The notes under the pieces: generated by a model
What the model saw: the letters and a program-made list of their open reading frames with translations, nothing else
What the model was told of the DNA's origin: nothing
The model's database searches: none
Shown here: positions 35,684 through 44,414 of the stretch, in pieces
Layout of the letters: the number at the start of each line of letters is the position of its first letter
How positions within the stretch are numbered: position 1 is the first letter of the stretch
Assembly (NCBI GenBank): GCA_965242895.1
Contig: OZ251507.1
Span: 1,922,001 to 1,986,000, forward strand
Reading direction: 5' to 3'
Source of the DNA: CATQHL01 sp965242895
GTDB lineage: Bacteria; Actinomycetota; Acidimicrobiia; Acidimicrobiales; CATQHL01
Length of the DNA: 64,000 bases
Translations under genes and position numbers: made by a program

Positions 35684-37816
35684 TCATTGGGGTGTGGGTG
35701 TGTAGGTTTGGGTTTTCCAGTTGGTGGTGTCTAGGTCGTTTTTTGTCCAGCAGTGGATGTTTCCGGTGGTGAGGAGGCCGCATTGGTGGTCGTATCCTGC
35801 GCTGACGGCGGTGAAGGGGCCTCTTTCGTGGAGGATGCCTTTGCCTGTGTCTTCCCAGCATTCTATGCCCCCGTCGGGGAGGAGTCCGCAGGTGTGGGTG
35901 CCGCCTACGCTGAGGGCTGTGTAAGTTTCGGGGCCGTCTATTCTGATGTTTTCTGGGTAGACGCCTGCCATGGTGTAGTCTCCTTCTAGGATAGTGGCGG
36001 AGGAGGTGTGGGGGTAATTGCCCCAGCATTCGATTTTCCCGTCTGAGCGCAAGCCGCAGGCGTGCCGGCGGCCCGCCTGCACTTCGGTGAACTCCCCCCC
36101 GGGGGGTTCCAGTACTTGCGGCCAGCCGGGGTGTTTTCTGAACCGATCCGCGGGGTCTCCCCAGCATTTGGGGGTGCGGTCGGGGCGCAGTCCGCAGGAG
36201 TATCCCCAGTCGTTCTCGATGCTCGCGGGGCTCGGTGGAGGGGGTGTGACGTGGCCTGTGTGGGGCGCTCCGTAGAGCCACTGGTATCCCCCCCATCCTG
36301 CGCTGACGCTGGTGAGGGGGTCTTGTGGTGGGGTGATTTTGCTGTGGGCGTAGGGGTCGCCCCAGCATTCTATTCTCCCGGTGGGGCGCAGCCCGCAGGT
36401 GAAGTCTGCTGAAGCGCTGACTTTGGTGAACGCCCCCTGCGGGGGGGTGGCTCTCCCGTAGAGTTCGCTTCCCCAGCACTCCACCGACCAGTCTGGGCGC
36501 AGCCCGCAGGCGTGATCCCGCCCTGAGGTGATGTCTGTGAAAACACTCTCCGGGGGTTCCGTTATAGGATGATCACCCACCCAAGACCAGCACTCCACGC
36601 CTCCGTCCGGGCGCAGCCCGCACGTGTGCGAATACAACACGTTGGTGAGTTTTATGTATTCTCCTTCGTCCACCCGGGTGGTCTCGGGGAGTTCCTCCCC
36701 TACTGTCCAGTTAGACAAGTCCCAGCATTCCACGCCCCCGCCGCGCAGAGCACCGCACCCGTCGACGACGTCGGTGAAATCGCCGAGAGCGACTGGGAAG
36801 ATTCTCCCGTTTCGGCCCCAGCATTCATGTCTTCCGTTCGGGCGCTTTCCGCACGCTGCACTGCTGACGTTGATGGAGGTGAATTCTCCTTGGGGAGGGG
36901 TGAAGTATCCATTGTCGAACTCTGGGGAGAAGTTGGTCCAGCATTCAACGGAACCGTCAGAGCGCATGCCGCACACGTCGAAGCCCTGGGAGCCCTCGGA
37001 GGCGGCGATGTTGGTGAATTCCCCGGGTGGTATGACGCCTAGTCCACTTTCGGGGTGGTCGCTGTCTCGGGTGAAGCCGCTCCCCCAGCATTCGGCAGTC
37101 CTGTCGTCTTTTCGGATGCCGCATGTGAATGTGTATGCGGCGGCGATGTCGGTGTATTCCTCTTCGGGTGGGAGTGTGGCGTTGCCGCGGGGGGTGGAGG
37201 ACCCCCAGCATTGCGCGTGTCCGGTGGGTCGGAGAGCGCAGGCGTGTTCGATGCCTGCGCTTACTGCTACGAACACTCCGTCTGGGGGGTTTGATAGTGC
37301 TTGGTTGTTGCCCCAGCATTCTACCCGCCCGGTGGGTCGCAGTCCGCAGGCGCTCTCCCTTCCTGCGGTCACTGCGACGAACGCTCCCTTGGGGGGTTCA
37401 GCGGCTTGGGGGGAGGGGTCCCAGTCGAGGTTCAGCAGATTTTTTTCCCATTCGAAGTCCCAGATTATGTCTTCGCCGGGTTCAGAGCCCGCCTCCCCCC
37501 ACCGCCAGCATTCCGCTTCTCCGTCGGAGCGGAGCCCGCAGGTGTAACCCCATCCGGCGCTGACAGCGGTGAACCCTCCGGGTGTGCTCGCCGCGGGCGC
37601 GTCGGGGAAAGCCAAAGTAGTGGACGTAGTCGGAGGCGGGAGCGGCAGGAGCGTTAGTGTGGCGCCCTCGGAGAGCGTGAGCGAGATCGGGGGCGTACGC
37701 TCGGTGTCCCCTCCGGGAGTGTCGTTATGAGCGGCAGGGTTGGCGCAGCCAGCGGCAGCGAGGATAAGTATCAGAAAAGCTGCGGGCAGGCGGCGTTTCC
37801 GTTTGGTGGAGGCCAT
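35684..37816 (-). CDS. RCC1-like propeller lipoprotein, copy B, paired with a metalloprotease
   Basis: 710 residues, same plan as copy A: signal peptide with Cys24, linker with an extra ~8 residues, 14 Cys-paired blades, C-terminal TQTYTPTPQ. It starts 10 nt after the stop of the 1305-residue metalloprotease, so the two are almost certainly co-transcribed. Sequence identity to copy A is near complete in blades 1-3 and 7-14, while blades 4-6 differ by many substitutions and small indels. Confidence 0.9.
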   Translation of the reverse strand: MASTKRKRRLPAAFLILILAAAGCANPAAHNDTPGGDTERTPPISLTLSEGATLTLLPLPPPTTSTTLAFPDAPAASTPGGFTAVSAGWGYTCGLRSDGEAECWRWGEAGSEPGEDIIWDFEWEKNLLNLDWDPSPQAAEPPKGAFVAVTAGRESACGLRPTGRVECWGNNQALSNPPDGVFVAVSAGIEHACALRPTGHAQCWGSSTPRGNATLPPEEEYTDIAAAYTFTCGIRKDDRTAECWGSGFTRDSDHPESGLGVIPPGEFTNIAASEGSQGFDVCGMRSDGSVECWTNFSPEFDNGYFTPPQGEFTSINVSSAACGKRPNGRHECWGRNGRIFPVALGDFTDVVDGCGALRGGGVECWDLSNWTVGEELPETTRVDEGEYIKLTNVLYSHTCGLRPDGGVECWSWVGDHPITEPPESVFTDITSGRDHACGLRPDWSVECWGSELYGRATPPQGAFTKVSASADFTCGLRPTGRIECWGDPYAHSKITPPQDPLTSVSAGWGGYQWLYGAPHTGHVTPPPPSPASIENDWGYSCGLRPDRTPKCWGDPADRFRKHPGWPQVLEPPGGEFTEVQAGRRHACGLRSDGKIECWGNYPHTSSATILEGDYTMAGVYPENIRIDGPETYTALSVGGTHTCGLLPDGGIECWEDTGKGILHERGPFTAVSAGYDHQCGLLTTGNIHCWTKNDLDTTNWKTQTYTPTPQ

Positions 37817-37826
37817 TCTTGCTTAT

Positions 37827-40800
37827 TCAGGGGGTGGTTGTGGTAGTGGTTGAGGGCGATAATGGGGGCAAGGCGGTGGAGTTGCAGGGGCGCGTCCTGA
37901 ACGGGAGAGAGGGTTCCCCGAGTGTCCAGTCTTCCAGCACACCGTCGCCGTCGAGGTCTAGACTGACTACCGATTTCTCCACTCCTAGGGCCAGGGAGTC
38001 GTTTGCCTTAGGGTCGCCTCGGGTGATCCCCACGATGATGAACTTGTGTTGACGCAGGGGGGGCGTGTTGAAATTCGTGTTTAACCTGAAATGACCGTTT
38101 TGTATTGTTCCTAACGAGTTACTGGGAGGGTTCTTGAGTTGTCCTAGTGTGAAAACGAGTAGTTCGTCGTCGCTGCTTGTATCCGTTGCCATCTTGTTGG
38201 TGTCGGCTGTGAGTGTGGTGTATGCGTTGTCATTGTAGGTGCAGTCGGCGCCGGGCAGCGGTGTTTCATCGTCGGGTGCTTTGTGTAGGATGAGCCATCG
38301 GTGGGCGTTGTAGACGGTGTTGAGTCCTGTGTTGGCTCTGCGGTTGACGTCGGTGGGAGGGTCGCCGAATTCTAGGCGCCATATGCCGTTTGGATCTGTT
38401 GTTTCTGATATGAAGCGATTGTTTGTGAATCTTTTTGGTCGGTAGATGGATCGGAAGTCTTGTTCGTCGCGTGGTGTGATGTTGGGGGAGCGACAGTTGA
38501 AATAGTCCGCGGCGTCGGTGAACAGTCTGGGGTTGGCTATGACCGCCCGCCAGGAGCGGGGCCCGTCGCTGTAGGAGAACAGGGATGGGAGTTTGTCGGA
38601 GGTGATTTGGGGGTGGTCTGGTGATCCGCCGGTGACGCGGTCTTCCCAGGCGCATTGGAAGCCATAGTCGGCGAGTCCGAGCAGGTGGCCTAGTTCGTGG
38701 GCGAACAATGCAGTGTCGGTGGCGCCTTTGGAGGCTACAATCTGGACGGCGGAGCCTTCCACCAGGCCGGGGTCGTCGCCTGAATGTCTAAAGAATATGG
38801 GCCACGCGCAGCCTAGCACTCCGGGGCAACTGGCGGTGGTGGCGGCGCAGTAGAGGGTGTCCGTCCTCGAGTCGGTGCATCTTCTGTATGAGCAGAGGAC
38901 GGTGCTAGATGGGCGTCCAGCCCGGGGCAGGCATCCTTGTTGCGCTGCGGGTGCTTGGCACGCGGTTGTGGTTGTGGTTGCAGTCGCGGCGGTTGTGGTT
39001 GTAGTCGTTGTAGTTGTGGGTGTGCAGCGATAGTCAGAGACTATTATGTCAAAATTATTTCTGGAGAAGATCTGCGTTGCTCTGCCGTGCGTTGGGTGTA
39101 ATTGTTCTCCGCAGGCTGTTGGGTGGGAAAGGCCGTTGAAGGTGAACACGTTTTGAAAGTCGCTTCCTGTGGGATTGAGTGTGTTGTTCCAGGCGTTCAC
39201 AGCGTCGGTGATGGCCTGCACAAAGTCGGGTGTGGTAGTGCATACGCTTAAGGGTTCACCTCTCCTTATTTTTTCGTTTAAGGAGACTGTTTGATCTTCG
39301 GGCAACTGGTAGGGCTGCCAGCCGCCCGGGCCTCTGGCTGCTCGCGGGACGACGATGAGGGTGGGGGAGAAGTTGGATAGGGAGGTGCCGGAGGAGTCGG
39401 TGGCGCTGCTGGTTACTTGTACTGTGACGTGATATGCTATTCCGTTGGTCAGGCCGGTGATCGTGCTTTCGAAGAACTCTAGTCCTTGTCTTGAGGGTGT
39501 GACAGTGGCTGAGGTTGTGAAGTTTCCGGTACTGGAGGCTTCTCTCCATTGTACTGCGTAGTTTTCGATGGTGACCCCTGCTCCGCCGGTGTTGTCTGAA
39601 CTCTGCCAGAACACTCTTATCGAGGCGGGCGCTCTGAGTGCGGAAAAGTTAGGGGGTGGCGACGGAGGGGCGACGCAACCTAAAGCCACGATCCTGATCG
39701 ACGGGGAAGCGCAGGTCAATGTGGTCGTGGTCGTGGTCGTGGTCGTGCCCGCCTGAGGCGACTCGGACGCAACTGTCGTCGTAGTCGTAGAAGTAGTAGT
39801 GGTCACGGCGGGGGGCGGCGGAGGCGGTGGTGGGGCGACCGGCGCAGTAGTAGTGGTGGTGCTAGCCGCCGTCGTGGTGGTGGTGCTCGTGGTTGTGGTG
39901 CTCGTGGTGGTTGTTGTTGGTGTGGTGTAGCAGCGGGTGCCGCGGAGGGTGCGTCCCTGCGGGCAGTGGTAGGTGTAGTTGGGGCTTGTGTACAGTATGC
40001 GCGTGCAGGAACCGGAGGAGAGTCTCCAACCGTTGGAGCAGGTCTTTATTTTCGCTGGGTATGACCAGCATCGCCCGCCTGAGAGGGTGCCGGTGCCGCA
40101 CGACTGAGAAGACGACGGCGACACGTAACGCGTGCTCGATGTCGTCCGGGTGCACGTGCTGCCTGAGCGCGTCCACCCGGGCGGGCAGGAGTAGTTCAGA
40201 GTGCCGTAGCGGGTGAGCGTGGTCGTCACGTAGCGGGTGCACGTGCTGCCTGACCGCGACCACCCTGGGGGGCAGGAGTAGCTTAAAGTGCCGTATCGAG
40301 TGACGGTGCTTGTGACATTCCGGCTGCAGGTGGCCCCGGAGCGTGACCACCCTGGGGGGCAGGTGTAGGTGAGGGTGCCGTATCGGGTGACATTGCTCGT
40401 CACGTAGCGGTAGCAGGTGGCCCCTGAGCGCGTCCACCCGGAAGGGCAGGAGTATTGCAGCGAACCGTAGCGGGTGACGTAACGGTAACAAGTGCTGCCG
40501 GAGAGCGTCCATCCGGAGGAGCAGTAGTGGTAGCCGCCCGTTCCGACGATGTAACGGTAACTAGCCGAGCGGGACTGCCGCAGCAAGTAACGGCAGGACG
40601 CAGGCGTCCCCCTAGGGGTGCAGTAACGAGACGCGGACTGCGTCTGACGAGACGATACTTGCGCTGTGTAACTGCAAGACGTAGGCGCCCCCTTAGGGCT
40701 GCAGGAAGCCGACGCGGATTGCGTTCGCAGGGTCGTGATCTGCGCAGAGTAACTGCAAGAAGTGGGCGTCCCCCTGGGGTTGCAGGAAGCCGACGCGGAC

Positions 40801-41744
40801 TGCGTCTGGGGCGTCAGCACGCTGAACGAGTAGCGGCAAGACGTGGGCATACCCCTAGGGGAACAGGAAGCGGAAGCGTTCTTCGTCTCCGTGCTGCTTG
40901 TAGTGATTTTGCACATCCGCGCGAACCCTGAGCCTACTGTTCTCCACACGAGCGTCCCTGAAGCGCACGAATACGACGTCGACGCGGCCCCTAGGTCTTT
41001 CCGGCACCTCCAAGCGGGGGCCACTCCCAAGCTGAACTTAGAAGAACCCGACGGGCAACTCAACGACGCCGCACGAGACTCCACCTTAGCGCACGCCAAG
41101 CCCCCGAGAGTTAAGTAATAACCCGATGGGCACGAAACACTCGACGACGCAAGCGTCCCAGCGTTCCCGCCGTCCCGAGCCGAATCCCCAGCGTTTCCCC
41201 ACACATTCAACACTCCGACCGCGCCGCCGGAAAGAAAATCTGGAACGCTAGGACTCTCAGGTCCCCAGGAAGTCAACGAGCCGCCCGCGCCGCCGGGAGC
41301 AGACTCCAGGGCGCTGATGCTTTCAGTTCCTTGGGGGCTCAATGCCTCGGCCGGTCTGCTGGAGCCGTCTAAGCTTCCTATGAGAGTCAGCACTACAGCG
41401 AACAACAGGATTGCTAAACCTGAGTGAGGCAGCCTTTCCCGCGTCGACCTCTGCCTCCCAGCAGGGGGACGGCTCCTAGGAACCCCGTCGGCGTCGGAAC
41501 CGCCGGCGGGGGACCGGTCACCTGAAGGGGACAAAGCCGCCAAGTAGAGCAGGAAAGCTATAAGCGCACTCAACACCCCCACCCGCACCCGCGCCCGCCT
41601 AAGAGCAACTGCGGGAGCGTCTCCCGCCTCGGGAGCGTCTCCATTCTGTGGGCGGCCTTCGTTCAGAGGTGCGGGCTCATGTGGGCCGGGGACCGCCCGA
41701 CGCCCCCGGTCGTGCCTTTTGAACTTCTGTTCTGAATCTGCCAT
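37827..41744 (-). CDS. Very large membrane-anchored metalloprotease with Cys-repeat and FnIII domains, copy 1
   Basis: 1305 residues. Two hydrophobic segments (~54-73 and ~107-128) should anchor it in the membrane. Residues ~205-605 are repeats of two types: SCxPRGxPTSCxY units and YGTLxYxCPPGWxRSGxTC units. A Thr-rich then Pro-rich linker (~608-690) leads to an FnIII domain (~695-800). The protease part has HELGHLLGLADYG (His1016, Glu1017, His1020, Asp1026), the HExxHxxGxxD zinc pattern used by snapalysin-type metzincins. PSLFSYS (~1053-1059) follows where a Met-turn is expected, with Phe in place of Met. Near the C-terminus SLDLDGDGVLEDW resembles a Ca-binding loop. It ends in poly-Thr. Targets unknown; extracellular proteolysis is inferred. 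Confidence 0.85.
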   Translation of the reverse strand: MADSEQKFKRHDRGRRAVPGPHEPAPLNEGRPQNGDAPEAGDAPAVALRRARVRVGVLSALIAFLLYLAALSPSGDRSPAGGSDADGVPRSRPPAGRQRSTRERLPHSGLAILLFAVVLTLIGSLDGSSRPAEALSPQGTESISALESAPGGAGGSLTSWGPESPSVPDFLSGGAVGVLNVWGNAGDSARDGGNAGTLASSSVSCPSGYYLTLGGLACAKVESRAASLSCPSGSSKFSLGVAPAWRCRKDLGAASTSYSCASGTLVWRTVGSGFARMCKITTSSTETKNASASCSPRGMPTSCRYSFSVLTPQTQSASASCNPRGTPTSCSYSAQITTLRTQSASASCSPKGAPTSCSYTAQVSSRQTQSASRYCTPRGTPASCRYLLRQSRSASYRYIVGTGGYHYCSSGWTLSGSTCYRYVTRYGSLQYSCPSGWTRSGATCYRYVTSNVTRYGTLTYTCPPGWSRSGATCSRNVTSTVTRYGTLSYSCPPGWSRSGSTCTRYVTTTLTRYGTLNYSCPPGWTRSGSTCTRTTSSTRYVSPSSSQSCGTGTLSGGRCWSYPAKIKTCSNGWRLSSGSCTRILYTSPNYTYHCPQGRTLRGTRCYTTPTTTTTSTTTTSTTTTTAASTTTTTAPVAPPPPPPPPAVTTTTSTTTTTVASESPQAGTTTTTTTTTLTCASPSIRIVALGCVAPPSPPPNFSALRAPASIRVFWQSSDNTGGAGVTIENYAVQWREASSTGNFTTSATVTPSRQGLEFFESTITGLTNGIAYHVTVQVTSSATDSSGTSLSNFSPTLIVVPRAARGPGGWQPYQLPEDQTVSLNEKIRRGEPLSVCTTTPDFVQAITDAVNAWNNTLNPTGSDFQNVFTFNGLSHPTACGEQLHPTHGRATQIFSRNNFDIIVSDYRCTPTTTTTTTTTAATATTTTTACQAPAAQQGCLPRAGRPSSTVLCSYRRCTDSRTDTLYCAATTASCPGVLGCAWPIFFRHSGDDPGLVEGSAVQIVASKGATDTALFAHELGHLLGLADYGFQCAWEDRVTGGSPDHPQITSDKLPSLFSYSDGPRSWRAVIANPRLFTDAADYFNCRSPNITPRDEQDFRSIYRPKRFTNNRFISETTDPNGIWRLEFGDPPTDVNRRANTGLNTVYNAHRWLILHKAPDDETPLPGADCTYNDNAYTTLTADTNKMATDTSSDDELLVFTLGQLKNPPSNSLGTIQNGHFRLNTNFNTPPLRQHKFIIVGITRGDPKANDSLALGVEKSVVSLDLDGDGVLEDWTLGEPSLPFRTRPCNSTALPPLSPSTTTTTTP

Positions 41745-41834
41745 TATTGGGATTCTCTTTTCTTCCTGCTGATGTTCACGCCCACCAAAATCGATGTAAG
41801 AACGCGTACAATAAGTTTAGCACATATTCGCAAA

Positions 41835-41864
41835 GCATGTTGCACGACATGTTGTGCGGCATGC
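41835..41864. promoter_or_regulatory. Inverted repeat upstream of metalloprotease copy 1
   Basis: Arms GCATGTTGC and GCGGCATGC lie about 90-120 nt upstream of the protease start, beside a TAGCACATATTCGCA stretch. A matching arrangement occurs upstream of metalloprotease copy 2 (60763-60794), so a shared control site or leader hairpin is plausible. Confidence 0.45.
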
Positions 41865-41903
41865 CTAAGAGCCCTTAATTGCCCTTATTTCAAAGCCCGC
41901 CTT

Positions 41904-44210
41904 CTACAGTTTGGAGCGGATGTGGTTCAGGGCGCTTCCTGCGTGCAGCCAGTCGATCTGGTCTTCGGAGAGGGTGTGGGCGGCTTCGAAGGTGGCCGTG
42001 CCGCCGTCCGTGCCGCCGTCCGTGCCGCCGTCCGGGCCGCCCGGGCGGGTCACTTCTACTCGCATCGGCTTTCCGGGCGCTAATTCCGTCAGTCCTTTGA
42101 TGGTGATGCGGTCATCTTCGCCGATGAGTTCGTAGTCGTCCGGGTTTGTGAAGGTGAGCGGGAGGACGCCTTGTTTCTTGAGGTTTGTTTCGGCGATGCG
42201 GGCGAAGGAACGCACGATCACGGCTGCGCATCCCCTGAAGCGGGGTTCCATGGCGGCGTGCTCGCGGGAGGAGCCCTCGCCGTAGTTGAAGTCTCCTATG
42301 ACTACCCATGACCATCCTGCCTCGTGGTAGCGCCGGGCGATTTCCGGGAACGGCCTGTTCTGCCCGTCGGTTTGGTCTTTTCCTTCGCCGACGCCGCCTG
42401 TGAAGGCGTTGACCGCTCCGGCGAACAGGTTGCCGCTTATGTTCTCGAGGTGGCCTCGGTAGCGCAGCCAGGGCCCCGCAGCCGAGATGTGGTCGGTTGT
42501 GCATTTCCCCGCCGCTTTCAGCAGAACAGGCATGTCCGCGAAGTCGGCGGCGTCTAGGGGGGCGAACGGCGTCAGTTTCTGCAGGCGCTTACTCGCAGGC
42601 GGGATGTGCACGTTGAGCGTCTCGCGGCCTTCCGTCGGCGGGGCGACGAAGCCGTCGTCGCCGGGGTCGAAGCCGTCGGGGGGGAGTTCCGTCCCGATCG
42701 GTTCGGCGAGGCGAACCTTCTCTCCGGCGGGGTTCGTCAGGGAGCCGTCTACTGGGTCGAAGTCCAGCCGCCCCGCTAAGGCCAGGGATACTACGACTTC
42801 TGGGGAGGTCACGAAGGCCAAGGTGGATGCCAGTCCGTCGTTGCGTTTAGGGAAATTGCGGTTATAGCTAGTGACGATGACGTTCGGCGTGCCTTCGCTC
42901 ACGTCGGAGCGCGACCACTGACCGATGCACGGCCCGCAGGCGTTGGCCAGCACCACGGCGCCCGCCTCCTCGAAGGTCTCCAGCAGCCCGTCGCGGGCGA
43001 TGGTGGCGCGTATTTGTTCTGACCCGGGCGTGATCATCAGCGGCGCCCGCACCTTGAGCCCTTTGGCTGCGGCGTCGGAGAGAATGCTCGCTGCTCGGGT
43101 TATGTCTTCGTAGGAGGAGTTGGTGCACGATCCGACCAGGGCTGCTGCGATTTCCATCGGCCATCCCTCCGCCGCAGCCTCAGCGCCCAACTCGGCGACC
43201 AGACGGGCGCGATCAGGGGTGTGCGGGCCGTTGATGTGAGGCCCCAACTTGGAAAGGTCTATCTCCAGTATCGAGTCGAAGAAGCGCTCGGGGTCGGCGG
43301 ACACTTCCGGGTCGGGCCGCAGGTGGGCTCGATGTTCCTCGGCTGCGTCAGCTACGGCTTCCCGACTGGTGGACTTCAGGTATCGGGCCATGGCGTCGTC
43401 GTAGGCGAACAGCGACGTGGTGGCGCCGATCTCAGCCCCCATGTTGCAGATGGTGGCCTTGCCGGTGCAGGAGATGGTCTCAGCGCCCGGCCCGAAGTAC
43501 TCCACTATGGCGCCTGTGCCGCCGGAGACCGTGAGACGCTCAGCGACTTTCAGGATCACGTCCTTGGGCGCCGCCCAGCCGGAGAGTTCCCCGGTGAGGT
43601 GGACGCCGATCAGCTTCGGCCAGCGCACATTCCAGGGGAAGCCTGTCATCACGTCCACCGCGTCGGCGCCTCCCACCCCTACTGCGACCATGCCCAGACC
43701 GCCTGCGTTGGGAGTGTGGCTGTCGGTGCCGATCATGAGTCCGCCGGGGAAGGCGTAGTTCTCCAACACCACTTGGTGGATGATGCCCGAGCCGGGTTTC
43801 CAGAACCCCGCTCCGTAGCGGGCGCTGGCCGAGGCAAGGAAATCGTAGACCTCTTCGTGGTTCTCCAGCGCCGCTAGCAGGTCGCGCCGCCCGTCTTCTC
43901 GAGCGGAGATGAGGTGATCGCAGTGGACGGTGGTCGGCACGGCCACCTCCGACAGCCCCGCCACCATGAACTGCAGCCAGGCCATCTGAGCTGTGGCGTC
44001 CTGCATGGCTACCCTGTCAGGGAGCAGGTCTTCATAGCTGACGCCGCGGGCGAGTTGCGCTTCAGCAGGGTCGTGAAGGTGCCCGAGCAGGATCTTCTCG
44101 GCTGCGGCGAGGGGGCGGCCGAGGCGCCTGCGCCCCTCAGCGACGCCTCCTTCTAGACGCTGGTAGACGCCTCGAATGAGTTCAATGGGTGTGCTGGCGT
44201 GAACGGTCAT
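41904..44210 (-). CDS. acn: Aconitate hydratase, mitochondrial type
   Basis: 768 residues, typical for the mitochondrial/bacterial mAcn-like type. It interconverts citrate and isocitrate in the TCA and glyoxylate cycles with a 4Fe-4S cluster. The cluster Cys are in VGSCTNSSYED and ANACGPCIGQW. Other family blocks include TVHCDHLI, TDSHTPNAGGLGMVAVGVGGADAVD, TPGSEQIRAT and NYGEGSSREHAAMEPR. The C-terminal swivel domain has a small Gly-Gly-Thr-Asp repeat (GGTDGGTDGGT) not expected in the family. It belongs functionally with the isocitrate lyase and malate synthase genes but here separates two RCC1-gene clusters. Confidence 0.96.
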   Translation of the reverse strand: MTVHASTPIELIRGVYQRLEGGVAEGRRRLGRPLAAAEKILLGHLHDPAEAQLARGVSYEDLLPDRVAMQDATAQMAWLQFMVAGLSEVAVPTTVHCDHLISAREDGRRDLLAALENHEEVYDFLASASARYGAGFWKPGSGIIHQVVLENYAFPGGLMIGTDSHTPNAGGLGMVAVGVGGADAVDVMTGFPWNVRWPKLIGVHLTGELSGWAAPKDVILKVAERLTVSGGTGAIVEYFGPGAETISCTGKATICNMGAEIGATTSLFAYDDAMARYLKSTSREAVADAAEEHRAHLRPDPEVSADPERFFDSILEIDLSKLGPHINGPHTPDRARLVAELGAEAAAEGWPMEIAAALVGSCTNSSYEDITRAASILSDAAAKGLKVRAPLMITPGSEQIRATIARDGLLETFEEAGAVVLANACGPCIGQWSRSDVSEGTPNVIVTSYNRNFPKRNDGLASTLAFVTSPEVVVSLALAGRLDFDPVDGSLTNPAGEKVRLAEPIGTELPPDGFDPGDDGFVAPPTEGRETLNVHIPPASKRLQKLTPFAPLDAADFADMPVLLKAAGKCTTDHISAAGPWLRYRGHLENISGNLFAGAVNAFTGGVGEGKDQTDGQNRPFPEIARRYHEAGWSWVVIGDFNYGEGSSREHAAMEPRFRGCAAVIVRSFARIAETNLKKQGVLPLTFTNPDDYELIGEDDRITIKGLTELAPGKPMRVEVTRPGGPDGGTDGGTDGGTATFEAAHTLSEDQIDWLHAGSALNHIRSKL

Positions 44211-44414
44211 TTGATACCTCTCGATTGTTGACTGGGTTTCTTGCGGCTAGTCGGCGGGCGGATCGTTAGGAGGCTAGCATACGCTGCTTCTTCTCCTGTC
44301 TTTGACTGTATCTGGCCGCCGACTGATTGATGGGTCGGTTGAGAGGCAGTATGCGCTGTTTCGTCTCCACAGCCGATCTGAGAGTTTCTGTTCGCGCACA
44401 GGGCTCGGTGTTTG

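Noticed and set aside
39862..40512. His/Leu/Arg-rich frame within metalloprotease copy 1
   Set aside because: A shifted reading of the Cys-repeat DNA with no independent support.
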